Assembly (NCBI RefSeq): GCF_000238775.2
Contig: NZ_AFEJ02000002.1
Coordinates: forward strand, 1,411,501-1,475,500
DNA: 64,000 bases
From: Acaryochloris sp. CCMEE 5410
GTDB lineage: Bacteria > Cyanobacteriota > Cyanobacteriia > Thermosynechococcales > Thermosynechococcaceae
Direction: 5' to 3'
Under the pieces are notes generated by a model that searched no databases, was not told the origin of the DNA, and saw only the letters and a program-made list of their open reading frames with translations. Below are positions 56,501 to 64,000 of the stretch, in pieces (the first letter of the stretch is position 1; each line of letters starts with the position of its first letter). Both the position numbers and the translations under genes were made by a program.

Positions 56501-58760
56501 TGAATTTTCAGCTAAAGCATATATGGTCTTTAATGTGTTCAATAGGCTATGGATTGATCATATTAATAAATCTGTTGAATCTCTGCCTACAGGGATAACA
56601 ATGGGCCTTGAATATGGAGACTTGGAATATGCATTACATTGTGCTTCTTTTTGTGGGATTTTTAATTTTTTGAGTGGCTCTACCTTGGATGATGTTAGAG
56701 AAAAACAGAAGCAGTATTCTGAATTTTTGTTGGCAAATAAGCAAGAGTTTCAGCTATATCATAGTAATGTATGGAGACAAGCTTCTGAAAATTTAGCCAA
56801 TAACAAATTTATAACTTATAAGCTTAAAGGATCTTTTTTTGATGCCCAAAAAGACTTGCCTTTATTGCTAGATTCTAATAATGAATTATGTATTGTAGCC
56901 TGTTACTTAGCAAGTTCAATGCTTGCATATATCTTCAATCAATTTCGATCGGCATTGATGTTTGCAAATTATACTGATAGTTATATTTCAGGTGTACCAG
57001 GTCTTATATATATCGCTATTCATTATTTTTATATGTCGTTATCTATTTTATATCAGTACCCAAATCTAGAAAAAGAGACTCAAAAACCTTTGCTAAAAAA
57101 AGTAAAAAAAATAATCAATAAGCTTGAATTCTGGTCTAAAAGTTGTCCAGAAAATTTTTTTCATAAGTATCAATTAGTGAAAGCAGAATATTCACGAGTT
57201 TTGTTAAAGTATCCAGAGGCTATGGATCTTTATGATCTAGCAATTTCTGCTGCTGCGAAATCTGGTTATGTACAAGAAGAAGCAATTGCTAACGAGCGGG
57301 CCGCAGAATTTTATTTTGAAATTGGAAGAGATAAAGTTGCCCAGGTCTATTTAAGTGATGCATATTACGGTTATGCTAAATGGGGGGCGATCGCTAAGGT
57401 TCGCCAATTAGAAGAGCAATACCCTGCTATTTTCTCTCGATTACAGAAGTCTTCTCATGCAATATCCTCTATTCAAACTACTGAAAGCTCTTCTACTACA
57501 ACTGGCCTGATCGACTTAGATTTAGCTTCAGTCTTAAAAGCCTCACAAGCTATATCTGAAGAAATAATATTAGACCAACTTCTGGAAAAATTAATGCAAG
57601 TTTTGATGCAGAGTGCAGGTGCTCAAGCAATTTTTCTGATTCTAGATAGAAGCCATCATTTTGTTATAGAAGCCTCAGCAACAAAGGACAGTAAATCTAT
57701 CCGGCAATCAATACCTGTGGCTTCTAGTGCACAAGTTCCTTGCTCCATAATTAATTATGTTGCCCGAACACTAGAACCTGTTTTCTTAGGAACTGCTACT
57801 ACATCAAATTTCTCCAATGATCCATATATCCAATTACACCAAATAAAATCCTTGCTTTGTCTACCCATGATTAATCAAGGACACCTCATGGGGATGGTTT
57901 ATTTAGAAAATAATCTCGCTTATGATGCTTTTCGAGGTGATCATTTAGAAGTATTACGCTTGTTATGTGCCCAAGCTGCTATTTCCCTTGAGAATGCCTA
58001 TTTATATGAAGATTTACAGCAATCTCAAGCTAGAGAACAAGCTGAGCGAGAAATTAATGAATTGAAATCTCGTTTTATCTCGATGACTTCCCATGAATTC
58101 CGAACCCCTTTAACAGCTATTTTAGGGACAACAGAGTTAATCAAGCATTATGGACAAGGGTGGGATACTAATAAGCAACATACTTATCTAGATCGTATCC
58201 AAAAGAATGTTAAGCATATGACTGGACTTCTAGATGATGTCTTAGTTTTGAGCAAAGCTGATGTCAATAAAGTTGAGTTTAATCCTAAACTAATTAACCT
58301 TAAAGTTTTCTGCAGTAGTCTTGTTGAAGAATTTCAACTCAATACTAAACGCGATCAACAGATTGAGTTTGATGTTTTTGGGAATCAACATGAGGTCTAT
58401 TCTGACGAGAAAATTCTGAGACAAATCCTCAGTAACTTATTGTCCAATGCCATTAAATATTCTCCTGAAAGTACTAGTGTTCGATTTCAGGTCAATGTCA
58501 ATGAAGAAGAGGTAACCTTTTTCATAAAAGATCAAGGAATTGGGATTCCTGAAGCTGATCAGCAGCATCTGTTTGAATCATTTCATCGCGCTACAAATGT
58601 TGGACAAATTCAAGGTACAGGCCTAGGTCTCGCAATTGTTAAAAAGTCCGTTGAGCTGCATCGGGGGACGATCGATTTTGAGAGTATTGCAGATAAAGGC
58701 ACAACTTTTATTGTCAAGCTGCCGATTACTACAGAAGCATTAGGCCTTGAAACCCATTAG
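53544..58760 (+). CDS. giant Ser/Thr kinase - AAA ATPase - GAF - histidine kinase (HstK-type)
   Basis: 1738 residues. Order: Hanks-type kinase domain (1-270) with K36 in VILKTV, catalytic D128 in IIHKDVNPSNIL, and DFS at 147-149 instead of DFG; AAA-type ATPase with Walker A GYSGIGKTS at 328-336 and LVIFLDDLQWAD; a long helical TPR-like region (to about 1300); GAF (about 1330-1490); HisKA with H1517 in MTSHEFRTPLTAIL; HATPase_c with GIGIPEAD and GTGLGLAIVK. This is the dual kinase architecture described as HstK in Anabaena. There is no receiver domain. It is strongly AT-rich and divergent from the flavoprotein gene at 52553, which could be its target or partner; that link is inferred from position only. 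Its stop overlaps the convergent transaldolase gene by four bases. Confidence 0.9.
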   Translation: MLEFPGYTLQEEIYIGPKTVVFRAIKESDNEFVILKTVQAEYPSITEISQLRYEYQISHSIDYSGIVRTHSLEIYKNNIGIVKEDFNAITLKEFFQANATSISCFLEIAIQLADILGHLHQKNIIHKDVNPSNILINTETTQVKITDFSIASRLQTETYQRSDYTLLEGTPAYISPEQTGRMNRALDYRTDLYSLGVTFYELLVGHLPFQTSDILELIHYHISEYPLPPDRSSSGVPTVLSDIVMKLMAKNAEERYQSALGLKADLEYCLSQLTSRDHIPLFTLGKLDHNSQFLIPQKLYGRATEVSRLLSAFARVSNGDTELMLVSGYSGIGKTSIVNEIHKPILQKRGFFVRGKFEQFQRNIPYFAFLQGFREFTKYLLSEPPEIIDSWRMKLLSTLGNNGQIIIDQIPEIELIIGSQPEVPELGTIEAQNRFNQIFQSFIRVFSQAEHPLVIFLDDLQWADFASLKFIERVLLNPNNHHLLLIGAYRDNEVNAIHPLAQLISSTNNKTTKATNIYLKPLQLNAVHQLVLETLHSDPDDSILLSELVYNKSGGNPFYLNQLLLALYHEKCIYFNYQEEKWVWNIQKIQSVKISDFSIIDLIIKSIEELPAETQRILRFAACIGNNFNLKTLSIISKKSMHDTARELWHALQKGLVLPLDKNYKIPLVSMSRKSEIEDNINYQFLHDRVQQSVYSLIPSEKRKRFHLNIGEILLNKRAEIEKYNDNDIFDIVNQMNFGIDLLISQSQRTQLAYLNQSAGKKAKHSAAYEAAKQYYDICLKLLPDTSWQDNYDYTINVYLSALELSYLNIDFECASSLLEKILSVANKQEDIVQAYEFQIPYYFTQNQPVKAISTALKALKMLGISLPYRPNEIDILIGILRVKIFQKNIKISDLANLRIMDDSRYLLAMRILMAVIPATFVANPKLFPVAISKMVELSLRYGNSQYSIFAYNSYGTLQCGPLQNFNAGYSYSILALDLLKKYNAVEFSAKAYMVFNVFNRLWIDHINKSVESLPTGITMGLEYGDLEYALHCASFCGIFNFLSGSTLDDVREKQKQYSEFLLANKQEFQLYHSNVWRQASENLANNKFITYKLKGSFFDAQKDLPLLLDSNNELCIVACYLASSMLAYIFNQFRSALMFANYTDSYISGVPGLIYIAIHYFYMSLSILYQYPNLEKETQKPLLKKVKKIINKLEFWSKSCPENFFHKYQLVKAEYSRVLLKYPEAMDLYDLAISAAAKSGYVQEEAIANERAAEFYFEIGRDKVAQVYLSDAYYGYAKWGAIAKVRQLEEQYPAIFSRLQKSSHAISSIQTTESSSTTTGLIDLDLASVLKASQAISEEIILDQLLEKLMQVLMQSAGAQAIFLILDRSHHFVIEASATKDSKSIRQSIPVASSAQVPCSIINYVARTLEPVFLGTATTSNFSNDPYIQLHQIKSLLCLPMINQGHLMGMVYLENNLAYDAFRGDHLEVLRLLCAQAAISLENAYLYEDLQQSQAREQAEREINELKSRFISMTSHEFRTPLTAILGTTELIKHYGQGWDTNKQHTYLDRIQKNVKHMTGLLDDVLVLSKADVNKVEFNPKLINLKVFCSSLVEEFQLNTKRDQQIEFDVFGNQHEVYSDEKILRQILSNLLSNAIKYSPESTSVRFQVNVNEEEVTFFIKDQGIGIPEADQQHLFESFHRATNVGQIQGTGLGLAIVKKSVELHRGTIDFESIADKGTTFIVKLPITTEALGLETH

Positions 58761-59407
58761 CCATGTGCTGCTTTTTCAAAGGCTAACGCTGCATCTATGG
58801 TTGCATCGACCTGGAAGAGTTGTTCTGAGATCGCAGGTGATACTGTAAACGTATCGAGGGATTGCTGAGTAAGAGCAGTAATGTCTTCAATGCTGCGAAT
58901 ACTAGCAACTAAAAGCTTGGTAGAACTCTTGACTCCGTTCAGACCTCTTTGCATCGAAATGATATCTTGCCTACCGTCTTGTCCCAGATCTGTCATGCGT
59001 CCTAAATAGGGGGCGGCATAGTCAGCCTTCAAGGCAGCAGAAATCAATGCCTGGTGAACAGCATAAACCCCAGTTAAAGTTACCCGTATTCCTTGTTGGA
59101 TTAATTGGGCTGCAGCTTCTGTGCCTGTCAACGTGATAGGTACTTTGACGACTACGCGGGAATCAATCGCTGCGATCGCAGTTCCTCGACGAACTAAATC
59201 CTCAACTTCAGTCCCCCAGGTCTGTAAATGAATTTCTTGAGCACCTCTCTGAAAGGCGGCTGTGGCTAGCCCTTGGAGTTGGTCAAGGGTGCAAGGAATA
59301 TGGGCTCTCTCCAATAAGGTTGGGTTGGTTGTAACGCCATAGAATAAGCCCTTGCTCAACCAAAAATCCCAGGCCTTGATATCTGCGGTATCTAAAAATA
59401 GGTACAT
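58757..59407 (-). CDS. transaldolase / fructose-6-phosphate aldolase-like protein
   Basis: 216 residues, the size of TalC/FsaA short transaldolases. Features: MYLFLDTADIKAWDFW with the DTAD motif, GVTTNPTLL, the Schiff-base Lys in VVVKVPITLTG (about residue 88), and the strand VTLTGVYAVHQAL. The closing region SIRSIEDITALT then DTFTVSPAISEQLF is typical. It would catalyse aldol cleavage or dihydroxyacetone transfer with sugar phosphates; which of the two cannot be told. The gene is on the minus strand, about 90 bases downstream of the R3H/AAA gene and may be co-transcribed with it. Confidence 0.85.
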   Translation of the reverse strand: MYLFLDTADIKAWDFWLSKGLFYGVTTNPTLLERAHIPCTLDQLQGLATAAFQRGAQEIHLQTWGTEVEDLVRRGTAIAAIDSRVVVKVPITLTGTEAAAQLIQQGIRVTLTGVYAVHQALISAALKADYAAPYLGRMTDLGQDGRQDIISMQRGLNGVKSSTKLLVASIRSIEDITALTQQSLDTFTVSPAISEQLFQVDATIDAALAFEKAAHG

Positions 59408-59499
59408 AAAGCCACTTCCGCGTAACCCTTGCCAGAGAATCTTACCCGAAATAGGGGGCTATCCCATTCGTTTTTGGATCTGTGTAAATGCCACCCGAA

Positions 59500-61233
59500 C
59501 TAAGCCGGATAAATCCGTAGTCGGCGGTTCGGATCTTCTCCAAAGCTACGAGACTGTAAGCGGTAATGCTCAATCAATTCATGCTGCATTTTGCGAATAC
59601 TAGCAGAACGGGGGAGTAGCTCCACTGGCTGCTTTTTGGGGATAACGATTTGTTCAACCGCCAACCTGGCTTCTTCCAGCGCTTCGATCTCATCGTCATC
59701 ATTACTGCCGGAAAACAGCTTGAGATCCACCAATTCCGGGGTACCTGGATCATCCATATTCACTAGTCGGCGTAAACCTCTGGCAATTTGAGGGATGGTG
59801 CTCGACTTAACGGTGTGGATGGGGACCTGGCGGGTCTTGGCTAGATTGCGCAATTTGGAATGATGCTTAAGATGCGATCGCAAGGCAAATATCACATCCG
59901 CATGATCCATATCCTTGGTGAGCACAATCGGTAGATTCAAGGTGGTAATCACCTGATCGAGTTGAGACCGACTCACAGCATAGGGATAGACATGGAGGGG
60001 CAGATCCTCGCCATTGGGGCCAGCAGCAAAATGGAGGGTATTGCCATACTGATCTTGCTGCTGCAAAGACGCATCCAGTAGCGTTTGAAACTCATTGAAA
60101 TCTGTTTTAGCTGGGGCAACCGGATTGGGGACGGGCTTCATCCGACCTGAGGATCGCCAGCCACTGGGAGCAGACTCAATGGGCGTCGGCTCAACGATAG
60201 GCGAGGTCGATAGTTCATGGGTGATGGTGACCTTGCCGCTCTCGCTAACCGTCCGGACTTGGGGATTCGGCATCCGACCGCGCAGGAGGTTGTCAATTGT
60301 GTTGGCGACCTCTTCATGGACAATCCACCGGGACCGCTCTAGCATTTCGACGGCGATATCGAAGGTCGGAGGCGCCTTCCGCTCTAGCACACTTTTTTGG
60401 CTACCTCGGCGACGGGCTTCATCATCTCCAAGGGTGACGGACTGAATCCCCCCGACCAGATCAGACAAGGTGGGGTTTTTCAGCAAGTTCTCAATCCGGT
60501 TGCCGTGAGCAGTACCGATCAGTTGCACCCCTCGTTCGGCAATGGTGCGGGCCGCTGCCGCTTCCAGTTCGGTGCCAATTTCATCAATCACGATCACTTC
60601 TGGAGTATGGTTCTCCACTGCCTCAATCATCACCTGATGTTGCAGTTCAGGACGGGCCACCTGCATCCGCCGAGCCCGACCAATGGCGGGGTGAGGAATA
60701 TCGCCATCCCCAGCAATCTCGTTGGAGGTGTCAATAATCACGACCCGCTTAAGCAGGTCATCGGCCAGGACCCGGGCAATTTCTCGCAGGGCAGTGGTTT
60801 TACCGACACCGGGACGTCCCAGCATCAGGATGGAACGGCCACTTTCCACCAGGTCACGAATAATTTCGGTGGTGCCTAACACCGCCCGACCGACGCGGCA
60901 AGTGAGTCCAATAATCTCCCCTTGACGGTTGCGCATGGCGCTAATCCGATGCAGGGTCCGCTCAATACCGGCCCGGTTATCGCCACTGAAGTGACTGACC
61001 CGCTGGATGCAGTAGTCTAAATCGTCTCGGCTAATAGGTTCTGTGGATAAATATTCGGCTTGGCCAGGGAAGCGAGCTTCCGGTTGGCGACCCAGATCCA
61101 TCACCACTTCAATCATCACACTGCGTTGGGGATGGTGTTGCAGGTGAGATCGCAATGTCTCGGGCAAAATATCGAGCAATTGTTCAAGATTATCGGTGAT
61201 TTGCTGGTTTTCTCCTGATGCTTGTTCAACCAT
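59500..61233 (-). CDS. R3H-domain AAA ATPase (Ycf45-like)
   Basis: 577 residues. The ATPase domain (about 110-300) resembles SpoIIIAA/Ycf45 proteins: Walker A GRPGVGKTTAL, then VVIIDTSNEIAGDGDIPHPAIGRARRM and Walker B VIVIDEIGTELEAAAA. The C-terminal R3H motif (RMQHELIEHYRLQSRSFGEDPNRRL, the R-x3-H pattern HELIEHYRL, final 40 residues) would bind single-stranded nucleic acid. The middle (350-430) is low-complexity. Its exact role is unknown; relatives are found in all cyanobacteria and on some plastid genomes. It lies 40 bases downstream of ldpA. Confidence 0.88.
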   Translation of the reverse strand: MVEQASGENQQITDNLEQLLDILPETLRSHLQHHPQRSVMIEVVMDLGRQPEARFPGQAEYLSTEPISRDDLDYCIQRVSHFSGDNRAGIERTLHRISAMRNRQGEIIGLTCRVGRAVLGTTEIIRDLVESGRSILMLGRPGVGKTTALREIARVLADDLLKRVVIIDTSNEIAGDGDIPHPAIGRARRMQVARPELQHQVMIEAVENHTPEVIVIDEIGTELEAAAARTIAERGVQLIGTAHGNRIENLLKNPTLSDLVGGIQSVTLGDDEARRRGSQKSVLERKAPPTFDIAVEMLERSRWIVHEEVANTIDNLLRGRMPNPQVRTVSESGKVTITHELSTSPIVEPTPIESAPSGWRSSGRMKPVPNPVAPAKTDFNEFQTLLDASLQQQDQYGNTLHFAAGPNGEDLPLHVYPYAVSRSQLDQVITTLNLPIVLTKDMDHADVIFALRSHLKHHSKLRNLAKTRQVPIHTVKSSTIPQIARGLRRLVNMDDPGTPELVDLKLFSGSNDDDEIEALEEARLAVEQIVIPKKQPVELLPRSASIRKMQHELIEHYRLQSRSFGEDPNRRLRIYPA

Positions 61234-61273
61234 GAATTTGCAGTAAATGAAATAACAAAGGGCTAGCCGCGAG

Positions 61274-62410
61274 CTAGCAGATCCGAGATGAGCTCCCCCG
61301 GCTCACCGATGGGACTAGCGGTAAATCTTGGCCAAGCGTGCTCCTAGGCTGAGGTTGATTCAAGCCAGGCTTGAGCTGGGCCACCAATGCAGAGGCTAGA
61401 GAGACGGCCTCTTGTAGTAATTGAGCATGATCTTCGATCTGATGGGTCGATAAGGTTTCCAATTGAGTTTGCAGGGGGGCGAGGAGGTTTCGGGCAAAAC
61501 TGCCGTAGGCGACCCCCGCGATATAGGATGCATAAATGGTCATGGATGAACTCATCAACCGAGGATGCAGTAACCCTTTGGCTTTGAGTTTAGCAATAGT
61601 ATGCCGATTTGTGCCGCCGGCCAGTTGGACATAACCGGGTAATTGTGCTTTTAAAACTTTTTCGGCTAGGAGTACGGTCGCTCGGGTGGTACCGTCCCCA
61701 ATGTCTCCACTCATGGGGCGGCCATCGGTCTGCCAGATGAGGGTAGGGGGTAACGGCTCCATCAGTTGATAGAGACTCGCTAGATAATCCAGAAGACCCT
61801 CCCCATCAGGACAGCTGACCGCCAAGACCTGTAAATGGGGCACAAAGGGTTGGAGGGCTTGCCATAACTGCTCAAAATCGGCCAAATGTCCCACTTGGGT
61901 GTGAATTTCTAAGGCTTGCACCACGCCAGCCTGAATAAAGGGGCCGACGATGTCGGGTTTAGCGGTGTGGGACACCGTGGCGATTTGCTCGATGGGGCAA
62001 ACGGGTAAACAGCGGCCACAACCATAACATCGATCGGTCACGATGCCGGGACTGGGAAATGCGATCGCATCTGCAGGACAAACCTGCACACAGGGTTGAG
62101 GGCAGTCAGACGGACATTGTTCAGGCTGGAGGGTCGCCTTGCGAAAATGCGGATCCTCACCCGCATTGAGGCTCACCATCAACAGGGGACGAGGATGGGT
62201 AGGGGAGAGCTGGAGCGCGATTGCGATCCCATCTTCCGCGACAGCAATTACAGCTGGATCCGCCGCAACATCAATACAGTCGGCTCCTGCCAGGGTATAG
62301 GCCAACACCAGATTGCGGACAGCGGGTAAATGCTGATAACTGGCTCCACAAATTAACTTGAACCAGGTGCCTTGAGCGAGGGACTGGAGAGGAGAAGCAA
62401 AATCAATCAC
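61274..62410 (-). CDS. ldpA: LdpA, circadian-period iron-sulfur protein
   Basis: 378 residues. LdpA senses redox state and links light quality to the KaiABC clock by modulating CikA and KaiA stability, as shown in Synechococcus elongatus. Two 4Fe-4S motifs are visible: CPSDCPQPCVQVCPADAI (about 99-116) and CYGCGRCLPVCP (about 128-139). The N-terminus WFKLICGASYQHLPAVRNL and the GADCIDVAADPAV region are characteristic. The first ATG (62410) fits. ndhN lies 80 bases upstream on the same strand, the usual neighbour in cyanobacteria. Confidence 0.92.
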   Translation of the reverse strand: MIDFASPLQSLAQGTWFKLICGASYQHLPAVRNLVLAYTLAGADCIDVAADPAVIAVAEDGIAIALQLSPTHPRPLLMVSLNAGEDPHFRKATLQPEQCPSDCPQPCVQVCPADAIAFPSPGIVTDRCYGCGRCLPVCPIEQIATVSHTAKPDIVGPFIQAGVVQALEIHTQVGHLADFEQLWQALQPFVPHLQVLAVSCPDGEGLLDYLASLYQLMEPLPPTLIWQTDGRPMSGDIGDGTTRATVLLAEKVLKAQLPGYVQLAGGTNRHTIAKLKAKGLLHPRLMSSSMTIYASYIAGVAYGSFARNLLAPLQTQLETLSTHQIEDHAQLLQEAVSLASALVAQLKPGLNQPQPRSTLGQDLPLVPSVSRGSSSRIC

Positions 62411-62488
62411 CCTAACAGCCTAATCTGAATTGATTAGTCCTGGGTTAACCTTTTGCCTTGTCTTAAGGGAGTCGGGATATACAGGTGT

Positions 62489-62944
62489 CTAAGCTGCAGC
62501 GACGATGTCGGAGAGGGGCTGCCATTCAAAAGTCCGCGCACCCCCTAGCTCAACCACTACCTTTAAGCGAGGCTCAGAGGCTGTAATGGCGCTAAGGTAG
62601 GCCAGTTCTTGCTTCGCTAGTCGCTTCCCGTCATAAAGCCATAAGGCTAAGCCCTTAGCTTGGGGGGGCAAATTCTCTAATTGATAGGTAACGAAGGGGG
62701 GCAAGAAATAAGTGCGAATTTGATTTTTGCCTAAATGAGGAGGGCGCACCCCATGGACATCGGTGAAGTAAGAGGCTAAATCCCCCATGCCTGGGGCTGA
62801 CACAAATAATGTCAGGTAGCCCGTTGCCCGGAGTCGGCGCTTGTAGCGGCCTTCAAATCCGCCTTCAGACGGAACATAAATGCCAACAGCGCCCGATTGT
62901 TCAATGGTGCGAATGAATTTTTTCCCGGTCGCAAGCAGTGGCAT
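62489..62944 (-). CDS. ndhN: NAD(P)H-quinone oxidoreductase subunit N
   Basis: 151 residues, the normal length. NdhN is a peripheral, cyanobacterial/plastid-specific subunit of the photosynthetic NDH-1 complex used in respiration and cyclic electron flow. The start MPLLATGKKFIRTIEQSGAV, the core YKRRLRATGYLTLFVSAPGMGD and the C-terminal KVVVELGGARTFEWQPLS are family-typical. No membrane segment is present. Co-directional with ldpA. Confidence 0.93.
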   Translation of the reverse strand: MPLLATGKKFIRTIEQSGAVGIYVPSEGGFEGRYKRRLRATGYLTLFVSAPGMGDLASYFTDVHGVRPPHLGKNQIRTYFLPPFVTYQLENLPPQAKGLALWLYDGKRLAKQELAYLSAITASEPRLKVVVELGGARTFEWQPLSDIVAAA

Positions 62945-63336
62945 AAGCAGAAATTTATCTTGAGTGTTGATGGACGCATAAATACTTACCCTAAACTTAC
63001 ACGAAATCCAGGGTTTCTGTTCACTTCTTCCCCATCAATTCAGCGATGGGAATCCGCGGGATTGGCTCAGTCCGATGTTGAGTCACCTCGATAGCGGGGA
63101 AAAACAGCCAAGAATCGTCCAAATTACCGCCATACCAGAGCCAATTAATAGGCTGCTATTCTTCCAGACTCCGGCATTCAGTATTTTCCCTGAGGATATT
63201 TGTAAAGATTTGTGAATAATTGATAAGTAATTGATAGATGTTGCTTGCCTTCTACCGATCTTCAGGGCAGGGGGGAGGTGGTGTCTTCCCCAAATAAAAG
63301 CACTTATTCATTTTAATGCGGAGATAAGCACTAGCA
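62945..63336. other. divergent promoter region of ndhN and ferredoxin
   Basis: 392 bases with no gene. GGAG at 63320-63323 serves the ferredoxin start. A/T-rich stretches at 63190-63235 are the likely promoter of the ferredoxin gene. Nothing else recognised. Confidence 0.4.
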
Positions 63337-63645
63337 ATGATTTACGATGTAACGTTTCGAGATGAAACAACTGGGGAAGAGAATACCATTTGTGTCCCAG
63401 AGGATGAGTATATTTACGATGCAGCGGAGTTAGAAGGCCTAGAACTTCCCGCCTCTTGTCGGTCTGGATCTTGTATTACGTGTGTCGGCAAAGTTGTTGA
63501 TGGTGAAGTCGAGCATGATCGCTCTATTTTGAGCGATGCAGAAGAAGAAGCCGGTTTCATGCTGACCTGCTGTGCTTATGCTCGTTCCAACTGCACGATT
63601 TTAGTTAAGCAAGAAGATGAACTCTTAGATTTTGCTGCTGTGTAG
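63337..63645 (+). CDS. plant-type 2Fe-2S ferredoxin
   Basis: 102 residues. One-electron carrier that accepts electrons from PSI or serves a specialised partner. Ligands are C41, C46 and C49 (CRSGSCITC) and C78 or C79 in FMLTCCAYA. The first loop is CRSGSCITC rather than the CRAGACSTC of the main photosynthetic ferredoxin, so this is probably a secondary isoform. A hairpin follows at 63649-63663. The stretch 63664-63896 holds nothing else recognised. Confidence 0.92.
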   Translation: MIYDVTFRDETTGEENTICVPEDEYIYDAAELEGLELPASCRSGSCITCVGKVVDGEVEHDRSILSDAEEEAGFMLTCCAYARSNCTILVKQEDELLDFAAV

Positions 63646-63648
63646 TTT

Positions 63649-63663
63649 CCCGTCAGAGACGGG
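63649..63663 (+). terminator. hairpin after the ferredoxin gene
   Basis: CCCGTC-AGA-GACGGG is a 6-bp perfect stem with a three-base loop just four bases after the stop codon. No T-run follows, so it may stabilise the 3' end or act as a weak terminator. Confidence 0.45.
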
Positions 63664-63896
63664 CGTGTTGAAACTTTGTCAACGAAGTTCACTGTAGGGC
63701 TTGGGCCCTTTGGAAACGTGGACGCTCTGAGCAGCTCCCATCTTTGGCCTGATAATACAGTCTGGGTCGTACCCCTAAGGTCACCCACCATCCCTGGCTT
63801 CTAGATTGGAGAGGTTCTGTTTAGGGAATATGTTAGGGGTCGCTGGGTAAACTAAGGCTGCCCCATAGGATGATGCCGTTACCTTGAGAACAATTG

Positions 63897-64000
63897 ATGC
63901 AGCGTTCTGTCTTATCTCAATCTTGGCGTCAACGGTTACAGCCTCGGTCGCTCCCTCCTGAAGACTCCAGAGCGCTGCGTTTAGGAGTGCAAATCCTGGT
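63897..64000 (+). CDS. 5' end of an unknown gene (partial)
   Basis: From ATG 63897 the frame is open to the window edge (34 codons): MQRSVLSQSWRQRLQPRSLP, then EDSRALRLGVQIL. The basic N-terminus followed by a hydrophobic start could be the lead-in to a first membrane helix. There is not enough sequence to assign a family. Confidence 0.5.
   Translation, partial: MQRSVLSQSWRQRLQPRSLPPEDSRALRLGVQIL

Overview
The window looks like a filamentous-clock-bearing, photosynthetic cyanobacterial chromosome: it carries psaC (photosystem I), ndhN and ldpA (NDH-1 and circadian input), a plant-type 2Fe-2S ferredoxin, ferredoxin-dependent glutamate synthase, a CCB2/CCB4-like cytochrome b6 maturation factor, a PTOX-like alternative oxidase, a cyanobacteriochrome histidine kinase, and many HIP1 palindromes (GCGATCGC). 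The gene set and the heavy load of insertion sequences resemble Acaryochloris, but that is an impression from recognition, not a computed result.

Layout. 1-5000: end of an unknown gene, an OGFr-domain protein, a CheY-like regulator, then a nested transposon: an ISKra4-type element (called IS-B here, 1973-4611, 9-bp target duplication) that split a small host gene and was itself hit by a second ISKra4-type element (IS-A copy 1, 2113-3257, 9-bp duplication). 5000-7900: radical-SAM activase-like protein, alternative oxidase divergent from an HxlR regulator with two 20-bp-spaced candidate operators, and a periplasmic amino-acid-binding protein. 7900-13100: a gene-poor stretch, a CDF zinc-type transporter, and a hybrid kinase with two cyanobacteriochrome GAF domains. 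13167-15414: an IS with 8-bp duplication and an apparently intact IS-A copy 2 that needs a -1 frameshift at T TTT TTA. 15874-21653: cytochrome b6 assembly factor, DUF456 membrane protein, and a 1433-residue secreted adhesin-like PPC/Calx-beta/RTX protein. 22462-26646: MerR regulator with a MerR-type promoter, a 122-bp MITE with IS-A ends, acetyltransferases, a methyltransferase and a TPR protein. 26870-33877: small conserved ORF plus mnmH, a short TPS-domain protein, two membrane proteins, and a Ser/Thr kinase with TPRs. 34132-36000 is a gene graveyard (glycosyltransferase, ankyrin, PIN and ParE remnants, a TA-flanked MITE and an attC-like palindrome). 36048-41029: lipoprotein, methyltransferase, class II amidotransferase, sugar isomerase-like protein, an unknown protein and an SMI1/KNR4-like protein. 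41489-49751: glsF, CAP protein, psaC, a small Cys-rich protein and speA. 49881-58760: an AT-rich pair of divergent large genes. 58757-64000: transaldolase-like protein, R3H/AAA protein, ldpA, ndhN, ferredoxin, and the start of a further gene.

The most unusual item is the 890-residue protein at 49881-52553. It appears to join an N-terminal heme-oxygenase-like diiron (HDO-type) domain, a FOXRED2-like flavoprotein monooxygenase core, and two C-terminal MshEN-like repeat pairs (a fold that binds cyclic-di-GMP in other proteins). It is divergently paired, across a 990-base AT-rich region with a 16-bp perfect hairpin, with a 1738-residue Ser/Thr-kinase/AAA/GAF/histidine-kinase protein. This could be an undescribed signal-controlled oxidative enzyme system, though its substrate cannot be read from the sequence.
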